Assembly: GCF_051967575.1 (NCBI RefSeq)
Contig: NZ_JBQCJW010000040.1
Coordinates: 1 to 26,699 of the forward strand
Direction of reading: 5' to 3'
Length of the DNA stretch: 26,699 nucleotides
Source of the DNA: Solibacillus silvestris_B
Lineage (GTDB): Bacteria; Bacillota; Bacilli; Bacillales_A; Planococcaceae
Shown here piece after piece: positions 1 to 7,918 of the stretch. Position 1 is the stretch's first letter; every line of letters begins with the position of its first letter. A program made the position numbers and the translations under genes. The notes below the pieces were generated by a model. It was not told the DNA's origin. It saw only the letters and a list, made by a program, of their open reading frames with translations, and did no database searches.

Positions 1-70
1 AATTCCTAAAAAATTCAGCACCTTGGAAAAAATGAATAAAAACGGATTGGTTTTAGTGAGCTATGAATAA
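1..70 (+). CDS. 3' end of an unidentified protein (partial)
   Basis: The frame that starts at base 2 is open to a TAA at 68-70 and reads IPKKFSTLEKMNKNGLVLVS followed by YE. The mix of charged and hydrophobic residues looks like a genuine C-terminus, but 22 codons are too few to name a family. The gene would be convergent with hutG, and the hairpin at 134-169 lies about 65 nt past its stop with a T-run on this strand as well, which fits a shared bidirectional terminator. It could also be a chance open frame. Confidence 0.35.
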   Translation, partial: IPKKFSTLEKMNKNGLVLVSYE

Positions 71-130
71 TTCAGGTTCAGGTAAAGATTTCAGAACATT
101 TATCGAAAAACCATCTCCCCTATAAACGAA

Positions 131-176
131 AAACCGAATTTCCTCTCATTTTTTTCAGAGGAAATTCGGCTGTTTT
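131..176. terminator. Bidirectional Rho-independent terminator after hutG
   Basis: A perfect 13-bp inverted repeat pairs CCGAATTTCCTCT (134-146) with AGAGGAAATTCGG (157-169) around a 10-nt loop. It is flanked by five T's on the minus strand (A's at 129-133) and by TTTTT at 173-177 on the plus strand. It begins 8 nt after the hutG stop, so it ends the hut operon and probably also the gene entering from the left. Confidence 0.9.
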
Positions 177-1145
177 TCATTTCAAATGCATAAAACGCGA
201 CACCATCATCGTTAAAAAAGCATATGCCCCAGCTTTTACTGTCTGCAGCTCCCTCGTATCACGATGGGGGTCTAAACATACGAAATCCATCCCGCGGACA
301 AGATCGTATTTCCCCACTTCATACAACAAATCGAAAAGCTCATCTGTCCGCATTCCACCAGGCGTTGAGGCGGGAACTCCAGGTGCATACGCAATATCGA
401 GCACATCCATATCGACCGTTACGTAGACGATATCCACTTTCGAAGCAAGTTCTGCCATTACTTCACGAATGACCGATTCTGCGCCGCGCCGACGAAAATC
501 TTTTAATGTGATACGATTCAACCCGTAATGCTCGGCAGCTCGAATAAGGCTCGGGGCATTATAAAACCCGTGCAAGCCAATATTGTATACATCTTCACCG
601 CGTACGACACCTGCATCGAGCAGCTGGCGAATCGGCGTACCATTTGTAGGACCATCCGTATCCGTCGCACGCAAATCAAGATGTGTATCGAATTGCAAAA
701 TCCCGATGCGCTTGCCCGAAGCCTTTGCAAATGCGCGGACAATCGGCGCTGTAATTGAATGATCCCCGCCAATTTGCACATAAAAACTGTTCGGGCAACC
801 TTTCAATACATCCATCATTGCATGCTCAATATTTTCATGACACTGTAAAATATTTGTCCCATGCATTTTCACATCGCCTAAATCGGCAACACGGAGCGCT
901 CGGAAATCAATACTTTCATCAATCGAATATGTTGTGAAGAAATTCCAGCTTTTCCGGAAAAAATCAGGATATTCAGAAGCTGCAGAAGCACTGATTGATG
1001 AGCGTGATAACGGCACACCTGTCAGCACAACATCAAACTCCCCCGAACATTCCCCATAGCTTGGCTCGATCCAATCCTTTACCTTCATATCCTCATGCAC
1101 TGCACGATTCCAAGTAGTTGCCGGGCTTACTAAAAGCGCGCTCAC
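177..1145 (-). CDS. hutG: Formimidoylglutamase (HutG)
   Basis: Last step of the Bacillus-type histidine pathway: cytoplasmic hydrolysis of N-formimidoyl-L-glutamate to glutamate and formamide. It is a ureohydrolase (arginase family) enzyme with a two-manganese centre. All metal ligands are visible: GGDHS (H129), DTHLD (D153, H155, D157) and DMDVLD (D245, D247), the last followed by the family's APG. The length of 322 residues is normal. The start is GTG, overlapping the hutI stop as GTGA, with an AAAGGCGG ribosome site upstream, so translation is probably coupled to hutI. Arginase and agmatinase share the fold, but the position behind hutU and hutI settles the assignment. Confidence 0.94.
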   Translation of the reverse strand: MSALLVSPATTWNRAVHEDMKVKDWIEPSYGECSGEFDVVLTGVPLSRSSISASAASEYPDFFRKSWNFFTTYSIDESIDFRALRVADLGDVKMHGTNILQCHENIEHAMMDVLKGCPNSFYVQIGGDHSITAPIVRAFAKASGKRIGILQFDTHLDLRATDTDGPTNGTPIRQLLDAGVVRGEDVYNIGLHGFYNAPSLIRAAEHYGLNRITLKDFRRRGAESVIREVMAELASKVDIVYVTVDMDVLDIAYAPGVPASTPGGMRTDELFDLLYEVGKYDLVRGMDFVCLDPHRDTRELQTVKAGAYAFLTMMVSRFMHLK

Positions 1146-2410
1146 AGCAAGCTGCCGCCTTTCACGACAATTTCACCCGCTTTAATAACCGTGTCTGTAT
1201 GATTCATCCCATAAAAATATTGGAGCTGCTTATAATTCTGGACATCCAAAATCAGTACATCGGCCTGCTTCCCTTTTTCAAGCGTCCCGACTCTATCCGC
1301 ACGATTAATCGCATGGGCGGCATTGATTGTCGTCGCACAGAGCACTTCTTCCATCGTCATTCCCATATTCATGCATGCCAGATTTTGTATGAATGGCAGG
1401 CTGATTGTTGGCGATGAACCCGGATTAAAGTCTGTGGAAATTGCTACTGGTACACCACTATCAACCATCAGTCGGCCTCTTGCATAAGGTGCGCGTAAAA
1501 AGAAGGCAGTTCCCGGCAGGAGCACAGCAATTGTACCTGCCTTAGCCATTGCTGCAATACCTTCATCAGATGCAACGAGTAAATGTTCCGCCGAAATAGC
1601 CCCGACCTCTGCAGCAAGCTCGGCCCCTTCATACGGCTCGATTTCGTCCGCGTGGATTTTCGGTGTGAGCCCGTAAGCTTTCCCTGCTTCTAAAATAAGC
1701 CGCGACTGGGCAGGCGTGAATACCCCCTTTTCGCAAAATACATCATTAAATTCAGCAATTCCCAGCTCTGCAACTTTCGGAATCATTTGCTCAATGACAA
1801 TTTTGACGAACTCATCTTCCTTGCCTTTATATTCTTTCGGAACCGCATGTGCCCCCATAAATGTCGACACGATATCCACTTTATGCTCTTCCTGTAATTT
1901 TTTTACGACATGGAGCTGTTTCAATTCTGTTTCCAAATCCAAGCCATAGCCTGATTTCGCTTCGACTGTCGTAATTCCGTACCGTAAAAAGTTGTTCAAA
2001 TGCTGATACGTTTTATTATACAGCTCATCAAAACTTGCCTCGCGTGTTTTTGTCGTCGTGTAATGAATCCCGCCGCCCGCATTCATAATATCCATATAGG
2101 ATTTGCCGGCGAGGCGCATATTGAGCTCATGCTCGCGTGTACCGCCATGCACTAAATGCGTATGGCAATCGACTAAGCCTGGCATGACGATTTTGCCGCG
2201 TGCATCAATTACATCTGCACTATCTACTAAATGCGGAAACTCGCTTTTTATTTTTTCGAGCGGGGCGATCATCGCAATACGATCACCCTCAATTAACACG
2301 CTTACTTCCGTTTGTAAGCCTAGTTCACTCATTTGTCCACGGCGGCGAGGCAATTTCACATCGCTCGCCAATGTTAATACTTCATTTGCATTGTTAATTA
2401 AAATAGCCAA
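1142..2410 (-). CDS. hutI: Imidazolonepropionase (HutI)
   Basis: Third step of histidine degradation: hydrolysis of 4-imidazolone-5-propionate to N-formimidoylglutamate. It is a metal-dependent amidohydrolase with a TIM-barrel fold. Visible motifs are DCHTHL (metal ligands H83 and H85), KIHADE (H253), EHLL (H276) and STDFNPGSSPT (metal ligand D327). The length of 422 residues is typical. The start is TTG at 2410: the upstream in-frame codons are AGT and then a TGA stop, and AAAAGGATG sits about 9 nt upstream, so no earlier start is possible. Only 6 nt separate it from hutU, and its TGA overlaps the hutG GTG, so the three genes form one transcript. Confidence 0.95.
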   Translation of the reverse strand: MAILINNANEVLTLASDVKLPRRRGQMSELGLQTEVSVLIEGDRIAMIAPLEKIKSEFPHLVDSADVIDARGKIVMPGLVDCHTHLVHGGTREHELNMRLAGKSYMDIMNAGGGIHYTTTKTREASFDELYNKTYQHLNNFLRYGITTVEAKSGYGLDLETELKQLHVVKKLQEEHKVDIVSTFMGAHAVPKEYKGKEDEFVKIVIEQMIPKVAELGIAEFNDVFCEKGVFTPAQSRLILEAGKAYGLTPKIHADEIEPYEGAELAAEVGAISAEHLLVASDEGIAAMAKAGTIAVLLPGTAFFLRAPYARGRLMVDSGVPVAISTDFNPGSSPTISLPFIQNLACMNMGMTMEEVLCATTINAAHAINRADRVGTLEKGKQADVLILDVQNYKQLQYFYGMNHTDTVIKAGEIVVKGGSLL

Positions 2411-2416
2411 ACTTCA

Positions 2417-4078
2417 TCATCCTTTTAGCATCGGCATGTTAATACCTTTTTCTTTTGCTGTGCGAATTGCAATATCATAGCCCGCATCTGCGTGGCGTAC
2501 GACTCCCATCCCCGGGTCCGAAATAAGCACGCGGTTAATTTTATCTGCTGCCAGCTGTGTCCCGTCCGCCACTAATACTTGGCCGGCATGTTGGGAATAC
2601 CCCATTCCTACACCGCCGCCATGATGGATGCTGACCCAGCTCGCACCGCCGGCAGTATTCACTAATGCATTCAGCAGCGGCCAGTCCGATACAGCATCCG
2701 AGCCGTCCATCATGCCTTCTGTTTCACGGTTCGGTGATGCTACAGAACCTGAATCCAAATGGTCACGGCCGAATACGATCGGCGCTTTCAGTTCACCATT
2801 TGCAACCATTTCGTTTACTTTTAGAGCAAAACGGTGACGATCGCCATAGCCCAGCCAGCAAATACGTGCCGGCAAGCCTTGCCATTTCACCATTTTCTGC
2901 GCCATATCAATCCAATTCACCAATGCCGCATCTTCTGCGAACATTTCCTTTGCCAGCTGATCCGTTTTGTAAATATCCTCAGGGTCGCCTGAAAGTGCTG
3001 CCCAGCGGAATGGTCCTTTTCCTTCACAGAATAATGGACGAATATATGCAGGTACAAAGCCCGGGAAATCAAAAGCATTCTCAACACCCATTTCCTTTGC
3101 ATATGCACGGATATTATTGCCGTAATCGAATGTTTCCGCACCGGCTTGCTGGAATTCAAGCATTGTGCGCACGTGCTCTGCCATCGTTTCCTTTGCACGG
3201 CGCTCATACGTTTTTACATCTGTTTTGCGTAGTTGAAGCGCTTCCTCCAATGTCATGCCATTTGGAACATAGCCGTTGATCGGGTCATGTGCCGATGTTT
3301 GGTCTGTCACGAAATCCGGAATCATGCCGAGATTCAATAGCTCGCGGTTTATGTCCGCACAGTTTCCTACTAAACCGATTGATGCAGGCTCGTTTGCGGC
3401 AGTTAATTTGTTCACTAGCTCCATCGCTTCCTCTACTGTTTCGACAAGATAATCACAATAGCCTTCCTTTATTTTGCGCTCAATTCTTGCACGGTCCACT
3501 TCGACAACCAGAATAACCGCGCCCGCCATTTTTCCGGCTAATGGCTGGGCACCACTCATGCCGCCCATACCACCAGTTAATATCCACTTACCACGAAGGT
3601 CGGCTGTTCCAAACTTCTTTTTCCCTGCTTCTACAAAACTTAAGTATGTTCCTTGCAGAATTCCCTGTGCGCCGATGTAAATCCACGAGCCAGCCGTCAT
3701 TTGTCCATACATCATTAAATTGCGCTCTTCCAATTCATAGAAGTGATCCCAGTTCGCCCAGCCAGGCACTAGATTGGAGTTCGCAATTAAAACACGCGGT
3801 GCATTTTCATGAGTTTTAAATACCGCTACAGGTTTTCCTGACTGCACAATCATCGTTTCATCGTTTTCCAGCTCTTTTAATGTCGCTATCAGTTTATCAA
3901 AGCTCTCCCAATCACGTGCGGCTTTACCGATACCGCCGTATACAACCAATTCATCGGGGTTTTCCGCTACTTCCGGGTCTAAATTGTTCATCAGCATACG
4001 CATTGCCGCCTCTTGTGTCCACCCTTTACATGAAAGCTCCGAACCACGTGGTGCGCGTATATTTGTTTTGAATACCAT
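2417..4078 (-). CDS. hutU: Urocanate hydratase (HutU)
   Basis: Converts urocanate to 4-imidazolone-5-propionate using tightly bound NAD+ as an electrophile. The 553-residue length and the whole sequence fit urocanase: GGMGGMSGAQ (residues 169-178) in the NAD-binding region, the conserved Cys region PARICWLGYGDR (C407, matching the active-site Cys near 410 in the Pseudomonas enzyme), and the C-terminal HHGGGVGMGYSQHAG block. The ATG start has AAAAGGAG 9 nt upstream. It is the first catabolic enzyme of this operon. The gene for the preceding step, histidine ammonia-lyase (hutH), is not next to it, so the locus as seen begins at urocanate. Confidence 0.97.
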   Translation of the reverse strand: MVFKTNIRAPRGSELSCKGWTQEAAMRMLMNNLDPEVAENPDELVVYGGIGKAARDWESFDKLIATLKELENDETMIVQSGKPVAVFKTHENAPRVLIANSNLVPGWANWDHFYELEERNLMMYGQMTAGSWIYIGAQGILQGTYLSFVEAGKKKFGTADLRGKWILTGGMGGMSGAQPLAGKMAGAVILVVEVDRARIERKIKEGYCDYLVETVEEAMELVNKLTAANEPASIGLVGNCADINRELLNLGMIPDFVTDQTSAHDPINGYVPNGMTLEEALQLRKTDVKTYERRAKETMAEHVRTMLEFQQAGAETFDYGNNIRAYAKEMGVENAFDFPGFVPAYIRPLFCEGKGPFRWAALSGDPEDIYKTDQLAKEMFAEDAALVNWIDMAQKMVKWQGLPARICWLGYGDRHRFALKVNEMVANGELKAPIVFGRDHLDSGSVASPNRETEGMMDGSDAVSDWPLLNALVNTAGGASWVSIHHGGGVGMGYSQHAGQVLVADGTQLAADKINRVLISDPGMGVVRHADAGYDIAIRTAKEKGINMPMLKG

Positions 4079-4110
4079 AAAAAATCGCTCCTTTTGTTTT
4101 TACATATTGT

Positions 4111-5445
4111 TTAGAATAATAAAAATGCAATTGGCGTTACTAAAATCAGCGTTAACACAACTCGCTCAAACCAGATAATAATCATTTGACGAATTGTTAA
4201 CGGAATGTCTGTCGATAAAATAACCGGGATAACGGCCGAGAAGAATAAAATAGCCGAAATCGAAACAACTGCCACGATAAATTTCGTTACAAGAACCGAC
4301 TGTGTGACAATCATTGCCGGCAAGAACATTTCAGCAATCGATAATGACAACGCTTTAGCTGTAAGCATCGGATCCGGAATTTGCAATAAATACGTAAACG
4401 GCGCAAAAATGTATGCCAACCAGTCAAATAAAGGTGTATAAATTGCCAGTACCATGCCTAATAATCCGATTGATAAAATAGAAGGAATGACACCCATTGC
4501 CATAATAAAACCGTCTTTTAAATGAATGTACAAGTTTTTAGGCAAAGATGGGTTCAATTTTGTCGCTTCAACAGCTTCTGTCCAAGCAACTTTTAGACGA
4601 TCCTTTTCTACTATTTTTTCCGGCTGAGGATTTGAACCTTCATAATACTCATCTTTAATCTTATTTAATGGATAAATCCGGGCTGTAATCGCTGTTACGA
4701 CGAATGTCACAACTAATGACACCCAGAAAAATAAGTTCCAGTATTCCATTAAATCCAGTGTTTTCGCAACAACTACCATAAAGGTAGCCGACACTGTAGA
4801 GAAACCAGTAGCAATAATGGCTGATTCTCTAGCTGTATATTTCCCTTCTTTATACACACGGTTCGTCAATATTAAGCCAACTGAATAACTTCCTACAAAT
4901 GATGCCACTGCATCAACCGCTGAACGACCAGGTGTTTTAAAAATCGGCTTCATAACCGGCTGCATGAACACCCCTATAAATTCAAGCAAGCCATAGCACA
5001 CAAGCAATGCTAAAAAAATGGACCCTATCGGAATGACTAACCCCACAGGCTTAATCAATTTTTCCAATAAAAATGGACCAATATCCGGATTAAATAACCA
5101 TGCAGGCCCAAAACCGAAAATAAGCATAACCCCAGCAACTAATCCCCCTAGTTTGAAAAACGATAACACCATATTTACCTTTGAAGTCTTCCACTTTTTC
5201 GTAACAAATGGATAAAATGCGCCAAGCACTAAAAGAATCAATACATATCCATTTACCATTGTTGGTGCATATGTTGTGAAAGCGCTTACGACATGATCAA
5301 TTAAAATTGATGATTTTCCATTCCATTCAAATGTTATGAAAAAACTGAAAATCCCGATTAAACTGCAAACTGCCATTTTAATAAAAATGCTCATTTCAAA
5401 CTGGCCTGTTTTTGGCAGTTCATGTTCTTGTTGATACTTTGTCAT
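4111..5445 (-). CDS. YjiH-family membrane carrier, candidate histidine/urocanate transporter
   Basis: A 444-residue polytopic membrane protein with about ten hydrophobic segments. After a short cytoplasmic N-terminus, the first membrane span is near residues 20-42. Stretches such as GRSAVDAVASFVGSYSVGL, with TARESAIIATGFSTVSATFM further on, are typical of the YjiH group, which shares the nucleoside-recognition (Gate) fold. It is the promoter-proximal gene of the hut operon, 32 nt before hutU, with an AAAGGGGTGG ribosome site before its ATG. Operon position suggests uptake of histidine or urocanate, but the substrate is an inference: YjiH proteins are mostly uncharacterised and the fold alone does not predict a ligand. 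Confidence 0.8.
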   Translation of the reverse strand: MTKYQQEHELPKTGQFEMSIFIKMAVCSLIGIFSFFITFEWNGKSSILIDHVVSAFTTYAPTMVNGYVLILLVLGAFYPFVTKKWKTSKVNMVLSFFKLGGLVAGVMLIFGFGPAWLFNPDIGPFLLEKLIKPVGLVIPIGSIFLALLVCYGLLEFIGVFMQPVMKPIFKTPGRSAVDAVASFVGSYSVGLILTNRVYKEGKYTARESAIIATGFSTVSATFMVVVAKTLDLMEYWNLFFWVSLVVTFVVTAITARIYPLNKIKDEYYEGSNPQPEKIVEKDRLKVAWTEAVEATKLNPSLPKNLYIHLKDGFIMAMGVIPSILSIGLLGMVLAIYTPLFDWLAYIFAPFTYLLQIPDPMLTAKALSLSIAEMFLPAMIVTQSVLVTKFIVAVVSISAILFFSAVIPVILSTDIPLTIRQMIIIWFERVVLTLILVTPIAFLLF

Positions 5446-5523
5446 CCCACCACCCCTTTGTTATTTAAACTATAGATATCTTTCAATTTAGAATAAATAG
5501 AATAATAAACTGATTTATAGTAG

Positions 5524-5538
5524 AATTTTAATAAAATA
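5524..5538. promoter_or_regulatory. Possible CodY-like box in the hut/araC divergent intergenic region
   Basis: AATTTTAATAAAATA matches 12 of 15 positions of the CodY consensus AATTTTCWGAAAATT, and CodY represses hut genes in Bacillus subtilis. It sits between 10-bp arms AAACTGATTT (5507-5516) and AAATTAGTTT (5539-5548), which are inverted repeats with one mismatch. The region is very AT-rich, so a match of this quality could be chance. Confidence 0.3.
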
Positions 5539-5601
5539 AAATTAGTTTGAACTATTTTTAGTGTTTTTATAAGATATAGAATTTTTTAAGGTGTGATGTT
5601 A

Positions 5602-7077
5602 TTGAAAATTTTAATTGTTGAGCGAGATCGTGAAGAAGTGAAAGGGATTGAATGGTATTTAAGAAATTATTTTATGAGTGATATTGAAGTAATTGGAATG
5701 ATGGATAGCAGTAAATTGCCGGAAGTTTTTTTTGATATACAGCCACAAGTGCTGCTCATTGAAATGGAATTGGTTTCTTCTTCTGTCGAGCAATTTTTGC
5801 ATAAGCAGTCCATTCCAATTATCGGTGTCACAGCAGAGCCCATTTTCCAGCAAGCGATGAAGGCAATCCGCTTGAAGGCGATTGATTTATTTGTAAAGCC
5901 GATTCCATTAGAGCAGCTGAAATCGGCCCTTTTACAAATCCCTCCACCGAAACAAGCAGCTATTATGAGTAGCTCTCTTCCAATCGAAACACAATTATAT
6001 TCGGATTTGTATTTAAATAAGCCAGAAACTTTCTCATTAAAAGGAAGAGCATTCTTTTTAATTGAATGTGCCAACTACCAGCATAATTTAACCCTGTATG
6101 AATGGCTCATTGATCTGCCTATTTTCCACAGCCTTATTGCCCTCCCCTTGCAAAACCGCGTCATTTGCATTGTCGAGATGGATGATTTTGCACAGCTCGT
6201 AAAGCAACTCAGAATTATGAGTAAGGAATGGGAGAAATTTAGTGATGAGGCACTGAATATCGCAGTTTATGACGGCGAGGAAACGACGCTTCTAACGATG
6301 TACCAAGCATGCAAAAAAACTTTGGCACAACGTTTTTATAAAGGTTATTCCCATATTTTCAAAAGCTCGCAAACGCTCCATGTGACGAGGCTCGACCCTC
6401 TGCTGACACCCGAAGAGCAGCAACTATGGATTACCAGTCTTGAAAACGGAGACTTGAAAGCGATTAAAGATTTTTTATATGCGCTTACACATGCTTCCAC
6501 ATATTATCGGCAAGATGATGTCCGTATTCATTTGACGAGCATTTTAGCCCAAATCCGCCGGTTTATGATGAAGTATCATCTGCAGCAGCAGGCTAAAATT
6601 GAAGAGCCGTACCGGGCATTGTTTCACTTTATTTTGGAGCATCCTATTTTATATGCGATTATTCACGAATTTATTTTGTTTACACAGCTTCTAATGGAAG
6701 CAGTAAAAAATATACAGCAGCAAAGCATTGCGGATTATGTTGAATTGGCTGTTGAAATGATTGAACACGACTATAAAAATCCTGAACTCACATTACAGCT
6801 TGCAGCAAATGAATTAAATATAAGCGCCAATTATTTAAGCAATATATTTTCGAAAAAACGCGGAATTCCGTTTCGGAAGTTTTTGCAGCAGCACCGGGTA
6901 CAGCAAGCCGAAAAATTATTAATGGAGACGAATATGGGGATTGCAGCAGTTGCAGAGATGGTCGGCTTCACGGACAGCAATTACTTCACGAAGGTGTTCC
7001 GTGAATACTATCATTTAACGCCCTACCGCTATCGTTTGCAGATGAGGAACATGCCTCGGGATGGCGAGGAAGTCTGA
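5602..7077 (+). CDS. AraC-family regulator with degenerate receiver domain
   Basis: A DNA-binding regulator built like YesN-type response regulators: an N-terminal receiver-like domain (about 1-115), a long middle region of no recognised family, and a C-terminal AraC double helix-turn-helix (about 379-485; LQLAANELNISANYLSNIF, then IAAVAEMVGFTDSNYFTKVF). The receiver keeps the switch Thr (T77) and the Lys-Pro pair (K99-P100). The acidic pair that normally follows strand 1 is E7-R8, and the phospho-acceptor position in VLLIE is Glu (E54). I chose TTG at 5602 because AAGGTG (5588-5593) lies 8 nt upstream and the protein then begins MKILIV. The GTG (5593) and ATG (5596) just upstream are too close to that site. 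No sensor kinase is adjacent. Its divergent position suggests control of the hut operon. Confidence 0.85.
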   Translation: MKILIVERDREEVKGIEWYLRNYFMSDIEVIGMMDSSKLPEVFFDIQPQVLLIEMELVSSSVEQFLHKQSIPIIGVTAEPIFQQAMKAIRLKAIDLFVKPIPLEQLKSALLQIPPPKQAAIMSSSLPIETQLYSDLYLNKPETFSLKGRAFFLIECANYQHNLTLYEWLIDLPIFHSLIALPLQNRVICIVEMDDFAQLVKQLRIMSKEWEKFSDEALNIAVYDGEETTLLTMYQACKKTLAQRFYKGYSHIFKSSQTLHVTRLDPLLTPEEQQLWITSLENGDLKAIKDFLYALTHASTYYRQDDVRIHLTSILAQIRRFMMKYHLQQQAKIEEPYRALFHFILEHPILYAIIHEFILFTQLLMEAVKNIQQQSIADYVELAVEMIEHDYKNPELTLQLAANELNISANYLSNIFSKKRGIPFRKFLQQHRVQQAEKLLMETNMGIAAVAEMVGFTDSNYFTKVFREYYHLTPYRYRLQMRNMPRDGEEV

Positions 7078-7110
7078 AGAAGTACATTACAGGAGGGGCT
7101 TGGTGCCGCC

Positions 7111-7139
7111 TTGACACGAAAAACGGGGGAATTTGTACA
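7111..7139 (+). promoter_or_regulatory. Possible promoter for the small membrane protein gene
   Basis: A perfect -35 box TTGACA (7111-7116) is followed after 17 nt by TGTACA (7134-7139), a poor -10 box. It lies about 80 nt before the 7223 start codon. The -35 is convincing but the -10 is weak. Confidence 0.28.
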
Positions 7140-7222
7140 ACTAGTATTCAATTTTTACGAAGAAAGTACATCCATTCATTTTGTTTGTTGATTCTGGAGA
7201 AGTATAAGGAGAGATGAAGTGT

Positions 7223-7417
7223 ATGAAACATAGAAAAATGATTTTTTTACTGTTTACCATTTTTATTCTTTCATTTTTTATCAGGTTATATATTAATTAT
7301 GAAGCGTTCCAAGACACCCAATGGAGAGATGCCTTATTCTTTTCATTTTGGACGACGATAGGTCTATTAATCCTATATATTATTCAGATCACTGTAGATA
7401 AATATAGTAGTAAATAG
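7223..7417 (+). CDS. Small two-span membrane protein, function unknown
   Basis: 64 residues. The basic N-terminus MKHRK precedes a hydrophobic helix (about 6-23), then a polar loop (NYEAFQDTQWRD), a second helix (about 40-57) and the polar tail DKYSSK. I chose ATG at 7223 because AAGGAG (7207-7212) lies at normal distance. The in-frame ATG at 7214 sits almost inside that site and would only add three residues. It follows the araC-type gene by about 145 nt and may have its own promoter. I do not recognise a family; the shape resembles many small Bacillus membrane proteins. Confidence 0.6.
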   Translation: MKHRKMIFLLFTIFILSFFIRLYINYEAFQDTQWRDALFFSFWTTIGLLILYIIQITVDKYSSK

Positions 7418-7551
7418 ACATTATTGGAAAACCACGGCTACAAGATAGGGTATAGGAAACAGGCTGAGGCAAAACAAATGGATTTCCATTGCGGGAGGCT
7501 TTGTATCGGCAAGGCGGATCACAAATCACTAATTCAATTTAGGGGAAGTAA

Positions 7552-7739
7552 AATAAGCGGAAAAATTCCGGTTATTTGCGGAATCGGACTCATTTCGGGG
7601 AAAATAAGGGGAATTTTTCCGCTTAAGGGGAGAAAAATTCCTTATTTCCATGTTTTTTAAGTCAATAGGCGGAAATTTTCCGTCTATTTAGGCTGTTTTC
7701 TATTTTATTTTCTAAATAGGCGGAATTTCTCCGTCTATT
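7552..7739. repeat. Cluster of 25-bp imperfect palindromes (four copies)
   Basis: Four related 25-bp units lie at 7552-7576, 7603-7627, 7664-7688 and 7715-7739. Each has a left arm close to AATARGCGGAA and a right arm close to TTCCGYYTATT around a 3-nt centre. The unit at 7603 has the least regular arms. A fifth, more decayed inverted repeat lies at about 7624-7648. Units 1-2 and 3-4 are each exactly 51 bp apart. Another copy is at 26192-26216, so the family is dispersed as well as clustered. There is no neighbouring cas gene and the spacers are short and variable. Confidence 0.8.
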
Positions 7740-7893
7740 CCTCAGATGGGGCGCTTAACTTGAACTCTCAACCGATAATAGCGGCCATTCTTTATCTTAA
7801 GTGCGGATATTCAGTATTTTTTACCTTCTTCTAACCATCCTCGGCATTTTAGGATACGGCTGCTGCTTTTCGACCAAGTAATAACTAAATAAA

Positions 7894-7918
7894 GGCGCAC
7901 TTCTTGATGAAATGCACC
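7894..7918. repeat. Imperfect palindrome, second repeat type
   Basis: GGCGCACTTC (7894-7903) and GAAATGCACC (7909-7918) are inverted repeats with two mismatches around TTGAT. A sequence of the same design occurs at 25956-25981. There is no T-tract, so it is not an obvious terminator. Confidence 0.45.

Noticed and set aside
2665..3279. 204-codon plus-strand open frame inside hutU
   Set aside because: Antisense shadow of hutU; the His/Pro/Ser-rich product is typical of reading a coding gene backwards.
5470..5500. Catabolite-responsive (cre) element upstream of the hut operon
   Set aside because: The best stretch, TGAAAGATATCTAT, lacks the central CG of the cre consensus and matches too few positions in AT-rich DNA.
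5667..6074. 135-codon minus-strand open frame inside the AraC-type gene
   Set aside because: Antisense to the receiver domain; no ribosome site and no recognisable protein.
7424..7660. 78-codon plus-strand open frame after the small membrane protein
   Set aside because: It lacks a good ribosome site and runs through two or three of the 25-bp palindromes, with low-complexity GKIRGIF-type sequence. It looks like repeat DNA read as protein.
7552..7739. CRISPR array
   Set aside because: The units are imperfect palindromes that differ from each other, spacers are only 26-36 nt, there are four units, and no cas gene is in the window.
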